Notes under the pieces: model-generated
Databases searched by the model: none
Told to the model about the DNA's origin: nothing
Seen by the model: only the letters and a program-made list of their open reading frames with translations
In this document: positions 16,691-25,400 of the stretch, piece after piece
How positions within the stretch are numbered: position 1 is the first letter of the stretch
Layout: each line of letters opens with the position of its first letter
Program-made: the position numbers and the translations under genes
From: Pelagibacteraceae bacterium AG-319-F18
Lineage (GTDB): Bacteria; Pseudomonadota; Alphaproteobacteria; Pelagibacterales; Pelagibacteraceae
NCBI GenBank assembly: GCA_003283905.1
Contig: QBXA01000005.1
Coordinates: forward strand, 1 to 64,000
Length of the DNA: 64,000 nucleotides
Reading direction: 5' to 3'

Positions 16691-17176
16691 TTTTATCCAA
16701 TTAGAAATTAAAGTTGCTGCCGTAGCCATTAATATTATTGATAAAACTAAGCCAAAAATTAAAAGAATATAGTGATCTTTTGCAGCACCAGCTACTCCTA
16801 ACACGTTATCTAAACTCATGCTAACATCGGCAATAATTACAGTCGTAATTGCTTTAAAAAAACTTGAATTATCAACTTTAATTTTATTTTCTTCGTTAGA
16901 TTGGTTTTGAACTACATCTACATATAACTTGTAGCAAATATATAAAAGTAGCAAACCTCCTATTAATCGAATACCTGTAATTTGAAGCAAATAAGCTGTA
17001 ATTAATGTAAATAATATTCTTAAAATAACTGCTGCACCAATTCCCCAAAAGATTATTTTTTTTCTTTGATCTAAAGGAAATTGAGAGGCTACCATTCCAA
17101 TAATTATTGCATTATCACCAGCCAATACCAAATCAATGAATACAATTTGAAAAAAAATTAAAACTTGTTCTGTCAT
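16676..17176 (-). CDS. TerC family membrane protein, C-terminus cut by a frameshift
   Basis: A 166-residue TerC/YjbE-type integral membrane protein. The family motifs are clear: FIDLVLAGDNAIIIGMVA near residue 13 and IIADVSMSLDNVLGVAGAA near 115, each with the acidic-Asn pattern of this putative metal carrier family. The open frame stops at NWIKNING, but the next frame continues without a stop to 16602 and encodes the missing last helix. The slip lies in a run of six A on the coding strand (16689-16694). The start overlaps the GMC stop by 4 bases. Function is likely metal efflux linked to exoenzyme loading or metal stress. Confidence 0.75.
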   Translation of the reverse strand: MTEQVLIFFQIVFIDLVLAGDNAIIIGMVASQFPLDQRKKIIFWGIGAAVILRILFTLITAYLLQITGIRLIGGLLLLYICYKLYVDVVQNQSNEENKIKVDNSSFFKAITTVIIADVSMSLDNVLGVAGAAKDHYILLIFGLVLSIILMATAATLISNWIKNING

Positions 17177-18777
17177 GCTTTGCTATCCTCAATTATCATA
17201 TCTGAAGCTTTTTCTGCAATCATAATTGTTGGCGCATTTGTATTTCCTGAAGTAATACTAGGCATTACAGAAGCATCAACTATCCTTAAATTTTCTAGTC
17301 CATGAGCAATGCATCTATCATTTACAACAGCATTATCATCATTTCCCATTCTGCAGGTGCTTACAGGATGAAATATAGTATTAGCAAATTTACCAGCTTC
17401 TTTAGCTAAAGTTTCATTATCAGTAATATTTATCCCAGGTCTTAATTCTTCTGGGTGATAATCTTTATAAGCTTTAGAATTCATAACAATATTACGAACA
17501 ATTTTTAAAGATTTTCCTGCTATTTCTCTATCTTCATCTGTTGATAAATAATTCATTTTTATTTTCGGTGGAACTCTTGTATCGGGAGATTTTAATTCTA
17601 TAGAACCTCTACTAGTTGGTCTTACATTTGTTATAGTTGGAGTAAAACCAGGAAATTTATGAAGAGAAGATTTACCTAAATAATCTGTGCTTGCTGGAGA
17701 AACGTGAAATTGTAAATTTGGAGTTTCTAAATGAGAATCACTTTTAATAAAACCACACAAATAACTAGCCCCAACTGTCAAAGGTCCTTTTCTAAATAAA
17801 AAGAAATTTAATCCAGTAATAATTTTTTTGGAAATACTATAATAGATGTCATTTAAAGTTTCTAAATTTTTTACTTTATAAACAGGTCTAAGCATTAAAT
17901 GATCAGTAAGATTTCTTCCTATTCCTTGATGATCTTTAATGACATTAATATTATTATTTTTTAAAAGTTCTCCAGGACCAATACCTGAAGCTTGCAAAAT
18001 ATGAGGAGAACCAATAGTACCTGCACTTAAAATTATTTCTTTATTTGCTTTAACTGAGATTAAATTATTATTTATCCAATAGTTAACATTTGTTGCTTTA
18101 TTGTTTTCAAAATCAATATTTTTTATATGAGCCTTTGTAATAATTTTTAAATTTTTTCTATTTTTTACTGGGTTTAAATAACCAACAGCAGTACTACATC
18201 TAAAACCATTTTTAACAGTAAGAGGAAAATATCCCATACCTTCATTGTTACCACTGTTAAAATCTTCAGTATTTTTATAACCAAACTCTTCTGCGGCTTC
18301 TAAAAATAAATCTAAAACTTTAAAAGTTGATCTTATTTTTTCAACTTTTATTGGTCCACCTGATCCGTGAAACTCATTTTCACCAAATTGAAAATCTTCA
18401 GATTTTTTAAAATAAGGAAGAACATCTTTCCATGACCAACCTACGTTTCCAAGTTGCCTCCAATAATTGTAATCGTTAGATTGACCTCTAATATAAAGCA
18501 TTCCATTGATTGAAGAACTGCCACCCAATGTTTTTCCTCTTGGATAAACCATCTGTCTATTATCACAATTAGCTTCATTTTCAGTATTAAAACACCAATC
18601 AGTTTTAGGATTGTGCATTGTTTTAAAATACCCACCAGGTATATGTATCCATGGATTGTTATCTTTTCCTCCAGCTTCTAAAAGAAGAACTTTATTATTT
18701 GGATTGGAAGACAATCTATTTGCTAAAACACAACCTGCAGAACCAGCGCCAATAATTATAAAATCAAAATTTTCCAT
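17173..18777 (-). CDS. GMC-family FAD oxidoreductase (choline dehydrogenase / IseJ-like)
   Basis: A 534-residue GMC flavoprotein that oxidises a primary alcohol to an aldehyde. The FAD motif GAGSAGCVLANRLS is near residue 10, GMC signature one (GGSSSINGMLYIRG) near 85 and signature two (GSPHILQASGIGP) near 257. The C-terminal pair is HPVSTCRMG (His about 470) and GNTNAPT (Asn about 512). It is first in a minus-strand operon and divergent from a TRAP transporter. Isethionate dehydrogenase (IseJ) of other bacteria is a GMC enzyme with a linked TRAP system, giving sulfoacetaldehyde, the Xsc substrate encoded 5 kb away. Choline or another alcohol is the main alternative. Confidence 0.8.
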   Translation of the reverse strand: MENFDFIIIGAGSAGCVLANRLSSNPNNKVLLLEAGGKDNNPWIHIPGGYFKTMHNPKTDWCFNTENEANCDNRQMVYPRGKTLGGSSSINGMLYIRGQSNDYNYWRQLGNVGWSWKDVLPYFKKSEDFQFGENEFHGSGGPIKVEKIRSTFKVLDLFLEAAEEFGYKNTEDFNSGNNEGMGYFPLTVKNGFRCSTAVGYLNPVKNRKNLKIITKAHIKNIDFENNKATNVNYWINNNLISVKANKEIILSAGTIGSPHILQASGIGPGELLKNNNINVIKDHQGIGRNLTDHLMLRPVYKVKNLETLNDIYYSISKKIITGLNFFLFRKGPLTVGASYLCGFIKSDSHLETPNLQFHVSPASTDYLGKSSLHKFPGFTPTITNVRPTSRGSIELKSPDTRVPPKIKMNYLSTDEDREIAGKSLKIVRNIVMNSKAYKDYHPEELRPGINITDNETLAKEAGKFANTIFHPVSTCRMGNDDNAVVNDRCIAHGLENLRIVDASVMPSITSGNTNAPTIMIAEKASDMIIEDSKA

Positions 18778-18849
18778 TTTAAAAGTCTTATAAATTATTT
18801 TAAATTATTAAGCTATTTAAAGGTTTTTTTAAAAAAAAATATCTTATTT

Positions 18850-18880
18850 CTTGCTTGTATCTCAAAGATAATTTTGCAAG
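18850..18880 (+). promoter_or_regulatory. Hairpin in the GMC-dctP divergent intergenic region
   Basis: CTTGC (18850-18854) pairs with GCAAG (18876-18880), and inside it TATCT (18858-18862) pairs with AGATA (18866-18870). This two-part stem lies about 40 bases before the dctP start in the 142-base gap between the divergent GMC and TRAP genes. It may be an operator or a 5' mRNA structure. No promoter boxes with good spacing were found. A strong AAGAGGG ribosome-binding site follows at about 18907. Confidence 0.3.
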
Positions 18881-18919
18881 TATGCCGTTCGTTAAATTTA
18901 ACAATAAAGAGGGAAAATA

Positions 18920-20014
18920 ATGAAAAAAGTCGTTTCAATGCTATTTGCGGTCACTCTTGTTTTTGGTTTTATATCAAATGCAAACGCTGCAAAAACATTT
19001 AAATGTCAGACAGTTTTAAACGCAAAAGGTGACGAAGTTATTATGCTTAAAGACTTTACTGACACAGTTACTAAATTAACAGGTGGTTCATTAAAATTCG
19101 AAATTATGCCAGCGGGTACAGTTGTAGGAGTTAAAGAAACTCTTGATGCTGTTGACAAAGGTTTAATTGATTGTGGATTTGCTTGGACTCACTATTGGTC
19201 AGGTGAACACCCAGCTGCAATGTTATTTGGATCTCCAGTAGCAGGTGCAGGTGTTGGTATAGATAATATTGCATTCTTATCTTGGTTCTTATCAGGTGGT
19301 GGAGAACAACTTTATGATCAACTTTGGAAAGAAATGAAAAGAGACATCAAAGGTTTCATGCTTCAACCAGTTGGACCAGAAGCTTTAGGATGGTTTCCAG
19401 AGCCAATCAAAAACATGGATGATTTCAGAAAATTGAAATTCAGAACTCCTCCAGGAATTCCAGGACAAACTTATAAAGATATCGGAATTGCATCAGTTGC
19501 TATGGGCGGTGGAGATATTCTTCCAGCACTTGAAGCAGGAACTATTGATGCTGCTGAATGGTGTTGTCCTAAGCCTGACATGGTTTTTGGTTTCCAAAAA
19601 GTTCTTAAACATTACTACTTACAAGGTTTACACCAAGTAGTGGTTAATGCTGACTTTTATATAAATGGAACTAAATACAACAAATTAAGTGAGCATGAGA
19701 AAACTTCTTTAAAAGTTGCAGCAGATGCTTCATTAATGAAATCTTTAGCAAGAAGAATTCTTGTAAACGGAGAAGCATTACATGAATTGACTACTAAACA
19801 TGGTGTTCAATTACATGATACTCCTAAAGATTACTTTGTTGAGTACATGGCAGCAGCTAATGCTACTTTAAATAAAAATGCAGAAAAAAATGCATTTTTC
19901 AAAAAAGTATGGGACTCTCAGAAAAAATTTGCTGATACAGCAGTTCCTTTCTGGGCAGGTGCTCAAATGTCAAATGCGCAGCTAGGTATGGCTCACGCAG
20001 CGACATTAAAGTAG
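18920..20014 (+). CDS. dctP: TRAP transporter substrate-binding protein (DctP, TakP-like)
   Basis: A 364-residue periplasmic binding protein with a clear signal peptide (MKKVVSMLFAVTLVFGFISN, cleavage after ANA). Family segments are the substrate-contact arginine in KFRTPPGIPGQTYKDIG near residue 173, LPALEAGTIDAAEW near 200, and GPEALGWF near 153, the pattern of TakP/SmoM-like members that bind 2-oxo acids or related anions. It feeds the DctQM permease. Substrate is unknown; linkage to the GMC gene suggests an organic anion such as isethionate. A hairpin terminator after it probably gives it higher expression than dctQ and dctM. Confidence 0.85.
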   Translation: MKKVVSMLFAVTLVFGFISNANAAKTFKCQTVLNAKGDEVIMLKDFTDTVTKLTGGSLKFEIMPAGTVVGVKETLDAVDKGLIDCGFAWTHYWSGEHPAAMLFGSPVAGAGVGIDNIAFLSWFLSGGGEQLYDQLWKEMKRDIKGFMLQPVGPEALGWFPEPIKNMDDFRKLKFRTPPGIPGQTYKDIGIASVAMGGGDILPALEAGTIDAAEWCCPKPDMVFGFQKVLKHYYLQGLHQVVVNADFYINGTKYNKLSEHEKTSLKVAADASLMKSLARRILVNGEALHELTTKHGVQLHDTPKDYFVEYMAAANATLNKNAEKNAFFKKVWDSQKKFADTAVPFWAGAQMSNAQLGMAHAATLK

Positions 20015-20036
20015 TATATAGGTAATAAATAATTAT

Positions 20037-20075
20037 AACTAAAGCGATCTTAACAGGTCGCTTTAGTTTTTTTTT
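20037..20075 (+). terminator. Intrinsic terminator/attenuator between dctP and dctQ
   Basis: The stem AACTAAAGCGA (20037-20047) and TCGCTTTAGTT (20058-20068) is an 11-base perfect inverted repeat with a 10-base loop, followed by T's to 20075. It is the best rho-independent terminator in the window. Because dctQM continue on the same strand right after it, it probably acts partially, lowering permease relative to binding protein. Confidence 0.8.
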
Positions 20076-20088
20076 AAGAGAATTTTTT

Positions 20089-20700
20089 ATGTCAAATGAA
20101 CCAACCAAATTAGATATTTCAGATGAAATGATTGCCGAAAGGCGTGGTGGTTCAGGCAAAATGCCAGATGATATGCCAAGATGGATGGCATTAACAATTA
20201 CAAGAATTGATTTATTTAGTAAATGGGTTGGAAATATTGTTTGCTGGATAACAGTCCCTTTAATCCTAGGTATGGTTTATGAAGTTTTTGCAAGAAAATT
20301 ATTTCTTGCACCAACTATTTGGGCCTATGATATGAGTAGATTTTTTTATGGGGCCTTATTTATGTTGGGAGCTGGATATGCATTATCTAAAGGTGTTCAT
20401 ATAAGAGCAGATTTTTTATATAGAAATTTTAAAATAAAAACACAAGGTATGATTGATTTTTGGTTATATCTTTTGTTTTATTTTCCGGGATTAATTGTTT
20501 TCTTGTATATGACGGCTGGATTTGTTCAGGAGTCAATTATGAGAGGTGAAAAAGGTATGGATACAACTTGGATGCCTTATATGTGGCCAATAAAAACATG
20601 TTTGTTAATTGGAATTATATTTTTACTAATTCAAGGAATTTCTGAATTATTAAAAAGTTATTGGGCTTCGACTAAATCCCAGTGGCCTGGAGAAGAATAA
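20089..20700 (+). CDS. dctQ: TRAP transporter small permease subunit (DctQ)
   Basis: A 203-residue membrane protein with four hydrophobic helices after a hydrophilic N-terminus of about 45 residues. EVFARKLFLAPTIWAYDMSR near residue 64 and LSKGVHIRADFLY near 103 are typical of DctQ. It bridges the binding protein and DctM in the inner membrane. The gene follows the terminator at 20037-20075 and its stop overlaps the dctM start by one base. Confidence 0.85.
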   Translation: MSNEPTKLDISDEMIAERRGGSGKMPDDMPRWMALTITRIDLFSKWVGNIVCWITVPLILGMVYEVFARKLFLAPTIWAYDMSRFFYGALFMLGAGYALSKGVHIRADFLYRNFKIKTQGMIDFWLYLLFYFPGLIVFLYMTAGFVQESIMRGEKGMDTTWMPYMWPIKTCLLIGIIFLLIQGISELLKSYWASTKSQWPGEE

Positions 20701-22034
20701 TGTTAGCAGAATTCATCGATCCAGCAATTTTAGGCTTTATTTTGATTGGTGTTATGTTGTTTTCTATATTTATTGGTTTTCCAATATCTTTTACTTTGAT
20801 ATTTTTAGGTTTTGTTTTTGGATACTTAGGTTTTGGAAAATTAGTATTTTATTTAATGACCTTGCAGTTTTCGATGGTCATGACCGAACAAACTCTCGCG
20901 GCTGTCCCACTCTTTGTATTTATGGGAATTATGATGGAACAAGCTGGTTTAATGGAAAGATTATTTTCAGCATTTCAATTAATGCTAGCTAAAGTTAGAG
21001 GATCTTTATATTACGCAGTTTTATTTGTTTCTGTAGTATTTGCTGCAGCAACTGGAATAGTTGGTGCTTCTGTAACAATACTTGGAATTATGGCAGCTAA
21101 ATCTATGAATAAATCTGGTTATAATGTTCGTTTGGCAGCCGGAACAATTACAGCTGGTGGTACTTTAGGAATTTTAATTCCACCAAGCATTATGCTTGTT
21201 GTAATGGGACCTATTATGGAAATTCCAGTTATAGATTTATTTGCTGCAGCGATTATACCAGGAATTCTTTTAGCAACACTATATGCAGGTTATGTAACTA
21301 TAAGATGTTGGATGGATCCAAGTTTAGGACCAGTTTTACCTCCTGAATTACGAGCCTCTAGTATGACAGCTGTCTGGAAAGAGTTTTTTATTGGATTAGT
21401 TCCACCAGCTTTATTAGTATTTGCTGCACTTGGAAGTATTTTGTTTGGTTTTGCAACCCCTACAGAAGCAGCAGGATGTGGTGCTATGGGCTCATTACTT
21501 TTAGCTTTAGGATATAAAAAATTAACTCTTAAAAAGCTGCAAGGTGCATTGGTTAAAACTTTAGAAATTTCTGCTTTAATAATGGTTTTAGTTGCAGCAT
21601 CTAATTTTTTTGGAGCAGTTTTTTCAAGACTTGGAACACCAATGTTATTAACTGATTTTTTGTTAGGTCTTGAAATGAATAAATATGTAATTTTAGCCAT
21701 CATAATGGCAATGATTTTTTTATTAGGTTGGCCTTTAGAATGGGTTCCAATAGTGATGATTATTGTTCCTATAATCTTACCTTTGGTAGAAGCCTTAGAA
21801 TTTAATCTAACATGGTTTGCTATTTTAGTCGCAGTAAATCTCCAGACCGCCTGGCTCTCACCTCCAGTTGCGCTATCAGCTTACTTTTTAAAAGGTGTAG
21901 TTCCAGAGTGGGATCTAAAAGATATATACTATGGAATGATGCAATTTATGGTAATTCAAGTAATTGGACTAATTCTAATAATTTCATTCCCTAAAATTGC
22001 TTTATGGCTACCAACCTATCTTTATGGACAGTAG
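20700..22034 (+). CDS. dctM: TRAP transporter large permease subunit (DctM)
   Basis: A 444-residue, 11-12 helix protein of the DctM/ion-transporter superfamily, which forms the Na+-coupled channel. GTLGILIPPSIMLVVMG (the IPPS-type motif) lies about a third of the way in, and GFATPTEAAGCGAMGSL (PTEAA motif) mid-protein. I start it at the ATG at 20700, overlapping the dctQ stop as TAATG, rather than at an upstream in-frame GTG. Together with dctP and dctQ it makes a complete TRAP system. Confidence 0.88.
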   Translation: MLAEFIDPAILGFILIGVMLFSIFIGFPISFTLIFLGFVFGYLGFGKLVFYLMTLQFSMVMTEQTLAAVPLFVFMGIMMEQAGLMERLFSAFQLMLAKVRGSLYYAVLFVSVVFAAATGIVGASVTILGIMAAKSMNKSGYNVRLAAGTITAGGTLGILIPPSIMLVVMGPIMEIPVIDLFAAAIIPGILLATLYAGYVTIRCWMDPSLGPVLPPELRASSMTAVWKEFFIGLVPPALLVFAALGSILFGFATPTEAAGCGAMGSLLLALGYKKLTLKKLQGALVKTLEISALIMVLVAASNFFGAVFSRLGTPMLLTDFLLGLEMNKYVILAIIMAMIFLLGWPLEWVPIVMIIVPIILPLVEALEFNLTWFAILVAVNLQTAWLSPPVALSAYFLKGVVPEWDLKDIYYGMMQFMVIQVIGLILIISFPKIALWLPTYLYGQ

Positions 22035-22060
22035 AAATTATTAGTTTAATATAATTTTTA

Positions 22061-23518
22061 GTGAATCAGCCAAAAGTTAAATACTCTCTATCAAACTGGG
22101 ATCTTGTTACTGTTAATCCAAATTATAAAACTTGGAATTGGAAAGATATTTTTTGTTTTTGGGGGGTAAATGTTCAGAGTATAATTGGTTTTTCTATAAT
22201 TGCTTCGCTTTATACAATTTACAATCTTAACACTTTTATTGTTTTTATTGGGACCATTTTAGGCTCAATATTAGTTTATTTCTTTTCCAATTTAATTGGT
22301 AAACCATCTCAAAAATTTGGCTTACCTTTTTCTGTTCTTTTAAGATCTTCTTTGGGATTTAGAGGAGCTAAGTTTTTTGGACTTTTAAGAAGTATCGTTG
22401 GAATTTTTATGTTTGGTATTCAAACATATTTTTTATCAAAAGCTATAGGTTATCTTATAAGAATTTCAATTTTTTCAATTGATAACTCTTTTTTAGAACA
22501 AGAAATATTTCTTACTTTTTTATTAGGATTAAACATTATTGACTGGATATCATTTAGTATCGTTATAATTTTTCAAGCGATGATGTTTAGCGTTGGCATT
22601 CAATTTAATAAAAAGTTGATTAATGCTTCAGCTATTACAGTTTATTTAGGAATGATTTTATTTTTCTTTGTTGTATTTTTAACTGATGTAAAGATTACAA
22701 TACAAGCATTTACTGAAATTTTAAATTTTGGAAATATTTTAGATATCAATAACTTGTCTCCAATATTAACTGTAACAGGCACAATATTTGCATATTTTTC
22801 AATCATAATAATTAGTTTTGGAGATTATTCTCGATATGTAAAAGATGAACAAAATTTAAAAAAAGGAAATTTAAGTTTAATCTTAAATTTAATTATATTT
22901 TCTTTTTTCGCAGTTTTTATTGTTGTTGGCTCTGATGTTTTTTTAAATCAAAAATTTGGAAATTTAGAAAGAATTTTCACTAATCCAACAGATATAATTG
23001 GAAAATTTGATAATTTACAAATTACAATTGTTGTTCTTTTTTTTATTATAGTCGCGTCAGCTTCGACTAATTTGGTAGCTAATTTTATTCCTTCTCAGTA
23101 CTCACTTATTAATTTTTTACCACAGACACTTACTTTAAAAAGTGCTAGTTATATAATATCAACTATTGGCTTCTTAATCGGAATATTTTGGTTTACATTG
23201 TTAAGTCAAATCGGAATTTTGTCTTTCATAGATACTTTTGGCTCTTTTTTTGGTCCTATATTTGGATTAATGATTACAGACTATTATCTGATAAAAAAAA
23301 GTATTATAAGTAATAAAGATATTTACTCAGTAGAAAATGAGAGTATTTACTATTATTCAAAAGGATGGCATATCAAAGGTGTTTATTCTTTGATTTTAGG
23401 ATTTATTTTTTCAGCATCAACAATTTGGAACCCTAATTTGATGTTCTTACAATCATATGCTTGGATAATAGGTGCAATTGTTTCTTCAATAACTTACTAT
23501 CTCCTAGCAAGAAAATAA
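22061..23518 (+). CDS. NCS1-family permease (nucleobase/hydantoin/allantoin type)
   Basis: A 485-residue protein with about 12 membrane helices. NCS1 signatures are the N-terminal WDLVTVNPNYKTWNWKDIF and FWGVNVQSIIGF, GKPSQKFGLPFSVLLRSSLG in the second helix region, and FGDYSRYVKD after mid-protein. It takes up a nitrogen-rich ring compound or similar solute with a cation. The start is GTG at 22061. A zinc alcohol dehydrogenase follows after one base, so both probably serve one unknown substrate. The nearby ectoine hydrolase/creatinase-like gene makes a small cyclic solute conceivable. Confidence 0.8.
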   Translation: MNQPKVKYSLSNWDLVTVNPNYKTWNWKDIFCFWGVNVQSIIGFSIIASLYTIYNLNTFIVFIGTILGSILVYFFSNLIGKPSQKFGLPFSVLLRSSLGFRGAKFFGLLRSIVGIFMFGIQTYFLSKAIGYLIRISIFSIDNSFLEQEIFLTFLLGLNIIDWISFSIVIIFQAMMFSVGIQFNKKLINASAITVYLGMILFFFVVFLTDVKITIQAFTEILNFGNILDINNLSPILTVTGTIFAYFSIIIISFGDYSRYVKDEQNLKKGNLSLILNLIIFSFFAVFIVVGSDVFLNQKFGNLERIFTNPTDIIGKFDNLQITIVVLFFIIVASASTNLVANFIPSQYSLINFLPQTLTLKSASYIISTIGFLIGIFWFTLLSQIGILSFIDTFGSFFGPIFGLMITDYYLIKKSIISNKDIYSVENESIYYYSKGWHIKGVYSLILGFIFSASTIWNPNLMFLQSYAWIIGAIVSSITYYLLARK

Positions 23519-23519
23519 A

Positions 23520-24524
23520 ATGAAAGCTTTGGTCTATACTGGCGTTCAAGAATTAACATATAGAGAAGAAAAAAATCCTATAGAAAAAGACGGAGAAAGT
23601 ATTCTTGAAGTTCAAGCATCCGGTATTTGTGGTTCAGACATGCATGCGTATCACGGCAAAGATGAAAGAAGAGTTCCACCATTAATTTTGGGCCACGAAG
23701 TAAGTGGAAAAATAATTAATGGTAAATTTAAAGATAAAACTGCAGTTTTAAATCCACTTATAACTTGTGGAAAATGCGAATTTTGCCTAGTTAAAAGAGA
23801 ACATCTTTGTCCTAACAGAGTTCTTTTAGGAATGAACAGACCTTATGAAAGACAAGGTGCTTTTGCTGAATTAATTACGGTTCCAAATACTAATATTTAT
23901 AATGTACCTCAAAAACTTAATATCTTAGAAGCTGCTGTAGCAGAACCTACGGCTGTAGCTTACCATGCTGTTGAAATTGGTGAAAAATCTTTAAAAAAAA
24001 ACATTAAAGATTGTAGAATTTTAGTTCAAGGTGCAGGTGCTATAGGGCTATTGTGTTCACTTATTTTGTCAAAAATAAAAAACAGTCAAAATATGATTAT
24101 GTCTGATCCAAATGAGTTAAGATTGAAAGAATGTTCAAAATATGTTGAAGCAAAATTTGTTGGCCCATTAGACAAAGAGGTTAAAGTAGATGGATTTGAT
24201 ATTGTTTTTGATACTGTTGGATTAGAGGTTTCAAGGCAGCAAGCAATAAATGTAGTAAAACCTGGTGGCTCAATTATACATATCGGTCTTACTCAGCCAG
24301 CGGGAGAGTTTAATTTTAGAAAAGCAACCCTTCAGGAAATTACATTTATAGGCACTTATTGTTACACCAATCAAGATTTTAGTGACACAATTCAAATTTT
24401 AGCAAATAAAGATATTGGTGACCTAGATTGGATTGAGTATAGAGATCTAAAAAAAGGTGGAGATGCATTTAAACAGATCCATGATGGCACATGTTCAGCC
24501 CCAAAAATTGTTCTAATTCCCTAG
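23520..24524 (+). CDS. Zinc-dependent MDR alcohol dehydrogenase
   Basis: A 334-residue medium-chain dehydrogenase. The catalytic zinc site is SGICGSDMHAYHG (Cys about 37) with GHEVSGK (His, Glu about 59-60), and the structural zinc cysteines are CGKCEFCLVKREHLC. The nucleotide fold is weakly visible at VQGAGAIGLLCSLIL. It belongs near threonine, sorbitol or galactitol-phosphate dehydrogenases and oxidises a polyol or hydroxy compound with NAD(P). It starts one base after the NCS1 permease stop, suggesting a joint uptake and oxidation unit. Substrate unknown. Confidence 0.8.
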   Translation: MKALVYTGVQELTYREEKNPIEKDGESILEVQASGICGSDMHAYHGKDERRVPPLILGHEVSGKIINGKFKDKTAVLNPLITCGKCEFCLVKREHLCPNRVLLGMNRPYERQGAFAELITVPNTNIYNVPQKLNILEAAVAEPTAVAYHAVEIGEKSLKKNIKDCRILVQGAGAIGLLCSLILSKIKNSQNMIMSDPNELRLKECSKYVEAKFVGPLDKEVKVDGFDIVFDTVGLEVSRQQAINVVKPGGSIIHIGLTQPAGEFNFRKATLQEITFIGTYCYTNQDFSDTIQILANKDIGDLDWIEYRDLKKGGDAFKQIHDGTCSAPKIVLIP

Positions 24525-24531
24525 ATTATTT

Positions 24532-24672
24532 TTATAAATTTCTAATTTTTGTTACTGTAAATTTAGCTTGTTTAATGTTTAAACGGCTCATTTTGATATC
24601 TTTTGACATTACAGGAGCAAATATCATGATTGACCAGTAAATCAATAAAATGAACATTAAAATTGTCTTCAT
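24532..24672 (-). CDS. Small membrane or secreted protein candidate, 46 aa
   Basis: An ORF of 46 codons on the minus strand starts MKTILMFILLIYWSIMIFAP and continues with a basic tail (KMSRLNIKQAKFTVTKIRNL). The first 20 residues look like a membrane helix or a signal sequence. It lies alone between two plus-strand genes and its end is 8 bases from the alcohol dehydrogenase end. No family is recognised. Strong N-terminal hydrophobicity with a basic remainder is unlikely for random AT-rich sequence but not proof of coding. Confidence 0.4.
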   Translation of the reverse strand: MKTILMFILLIYWSIMIFAPVMSKDIKMSRLNIKQAKFTVTKIRNL

Positions 24673-24749
24673 GATCATTATTTAGTCTACAATGATGATT
24701 TTTGAATGTTTAAAATTTGTCAAAATAATGTATTAAAAGTTTTTTAATT

Positions 24750-25400
24750 ATGAAATTATTTTTTAAATTTCTGTTTTTGATTTTAAGTCTAATAAGTTTC
24801 AGTTCTGCAGATGAAGTAAAGGTTTTTGAATTTACTAAATTAGAACTTTCTGAACTTGATGTCAGAAAAGTTAGAGGAGCAGATAATAAAACTTTTTATT
24901 CCGTAGGAACTAATGAAAATGGAAATTTTTTAAAAGCTGTAGCAGAAAATGCAGCATCAGGACTAGGAAAAAAAATTAAAATTGATTTAAACAAAACACC
25001 TATTATCAATATTACATGGAAAGTTGAAAAAGATTTGCCTGGTATTAAAGAAAATACTAAAAAAGGTCATGATTTTGCCGCACGTGTTTTTGTAATAAAA
25101 AAAACTGGAGCAACACCCTTGTCAAATAGAGCAATTAATTATGTTTTTTCTAGTAATAATGAAGTTGGATTTAACTCAGCAAGCCCATATACCAAAAAAT
25201 CTATTGACAATGTTTTGTCCAGCACAAAATATAATTTAAATAAATGGATTACAGTAAAAGCAAATGTAAAAGATGATTTTAAAAAATTTCATGATCTAGA
25301 TGTGAATCAATTAGATGGTTTAGCAATTATGTCAGACACAGATAATTCAAAAATGAAAACTGTAACTTATTATCAGAATATTTATTTTTCAGCTGATTAA
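24750..25400 (+). CDS. Secreted DUF3047 family protein
   Basis: A 216-residue protein with a signal peptide (MKLFFKFLFLILSLISFSSA). The body is strand-rich with the DUF3047-like pattern ITWKVEKDLPG, FAARVFVIKKTG, AINYVFSS and LDGLAIMSDTDNS, ending with YYQNIYFSAD. The family is uncharacterised and exported; its beta-sandwich-like pattern recalls carbohydrate-binding folds, which is only an inference. It stands alone with its own 225-base upstream gap, which contains the minus-strand small ORF. Confidence 0.7.
   Translation: MKLFFKFLFLILSLISFSSADEVKVFEFTKLELSELDVRKVRGADNKTFYSVGTNENGNFLKAVAENAASGLGKKIKIDLNKTPIINITWKVEKDLPGIKENTKKGHDFAARVFVIKKTGATPLSNRAINYVFSSNNEVGFNSASPYTKKSIDNVLSSTKYNLNKWITVKANVKDDFKKFHDLDVNQLDGLAIMSDTDNSKMKTVTYYQNIYFSAD

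Noticed and set aside
20682-20699. GTG start six codons upstream for dctM
   Set aside because: It lies inside dctQ; the ATG overlapping the dctQ stop is the typical coupled start.
21290-21703. 137-codon minus-strand frame inside dctM
   Set aside because: Shadow of a real gene; no signal or motif, and dctM is intact.
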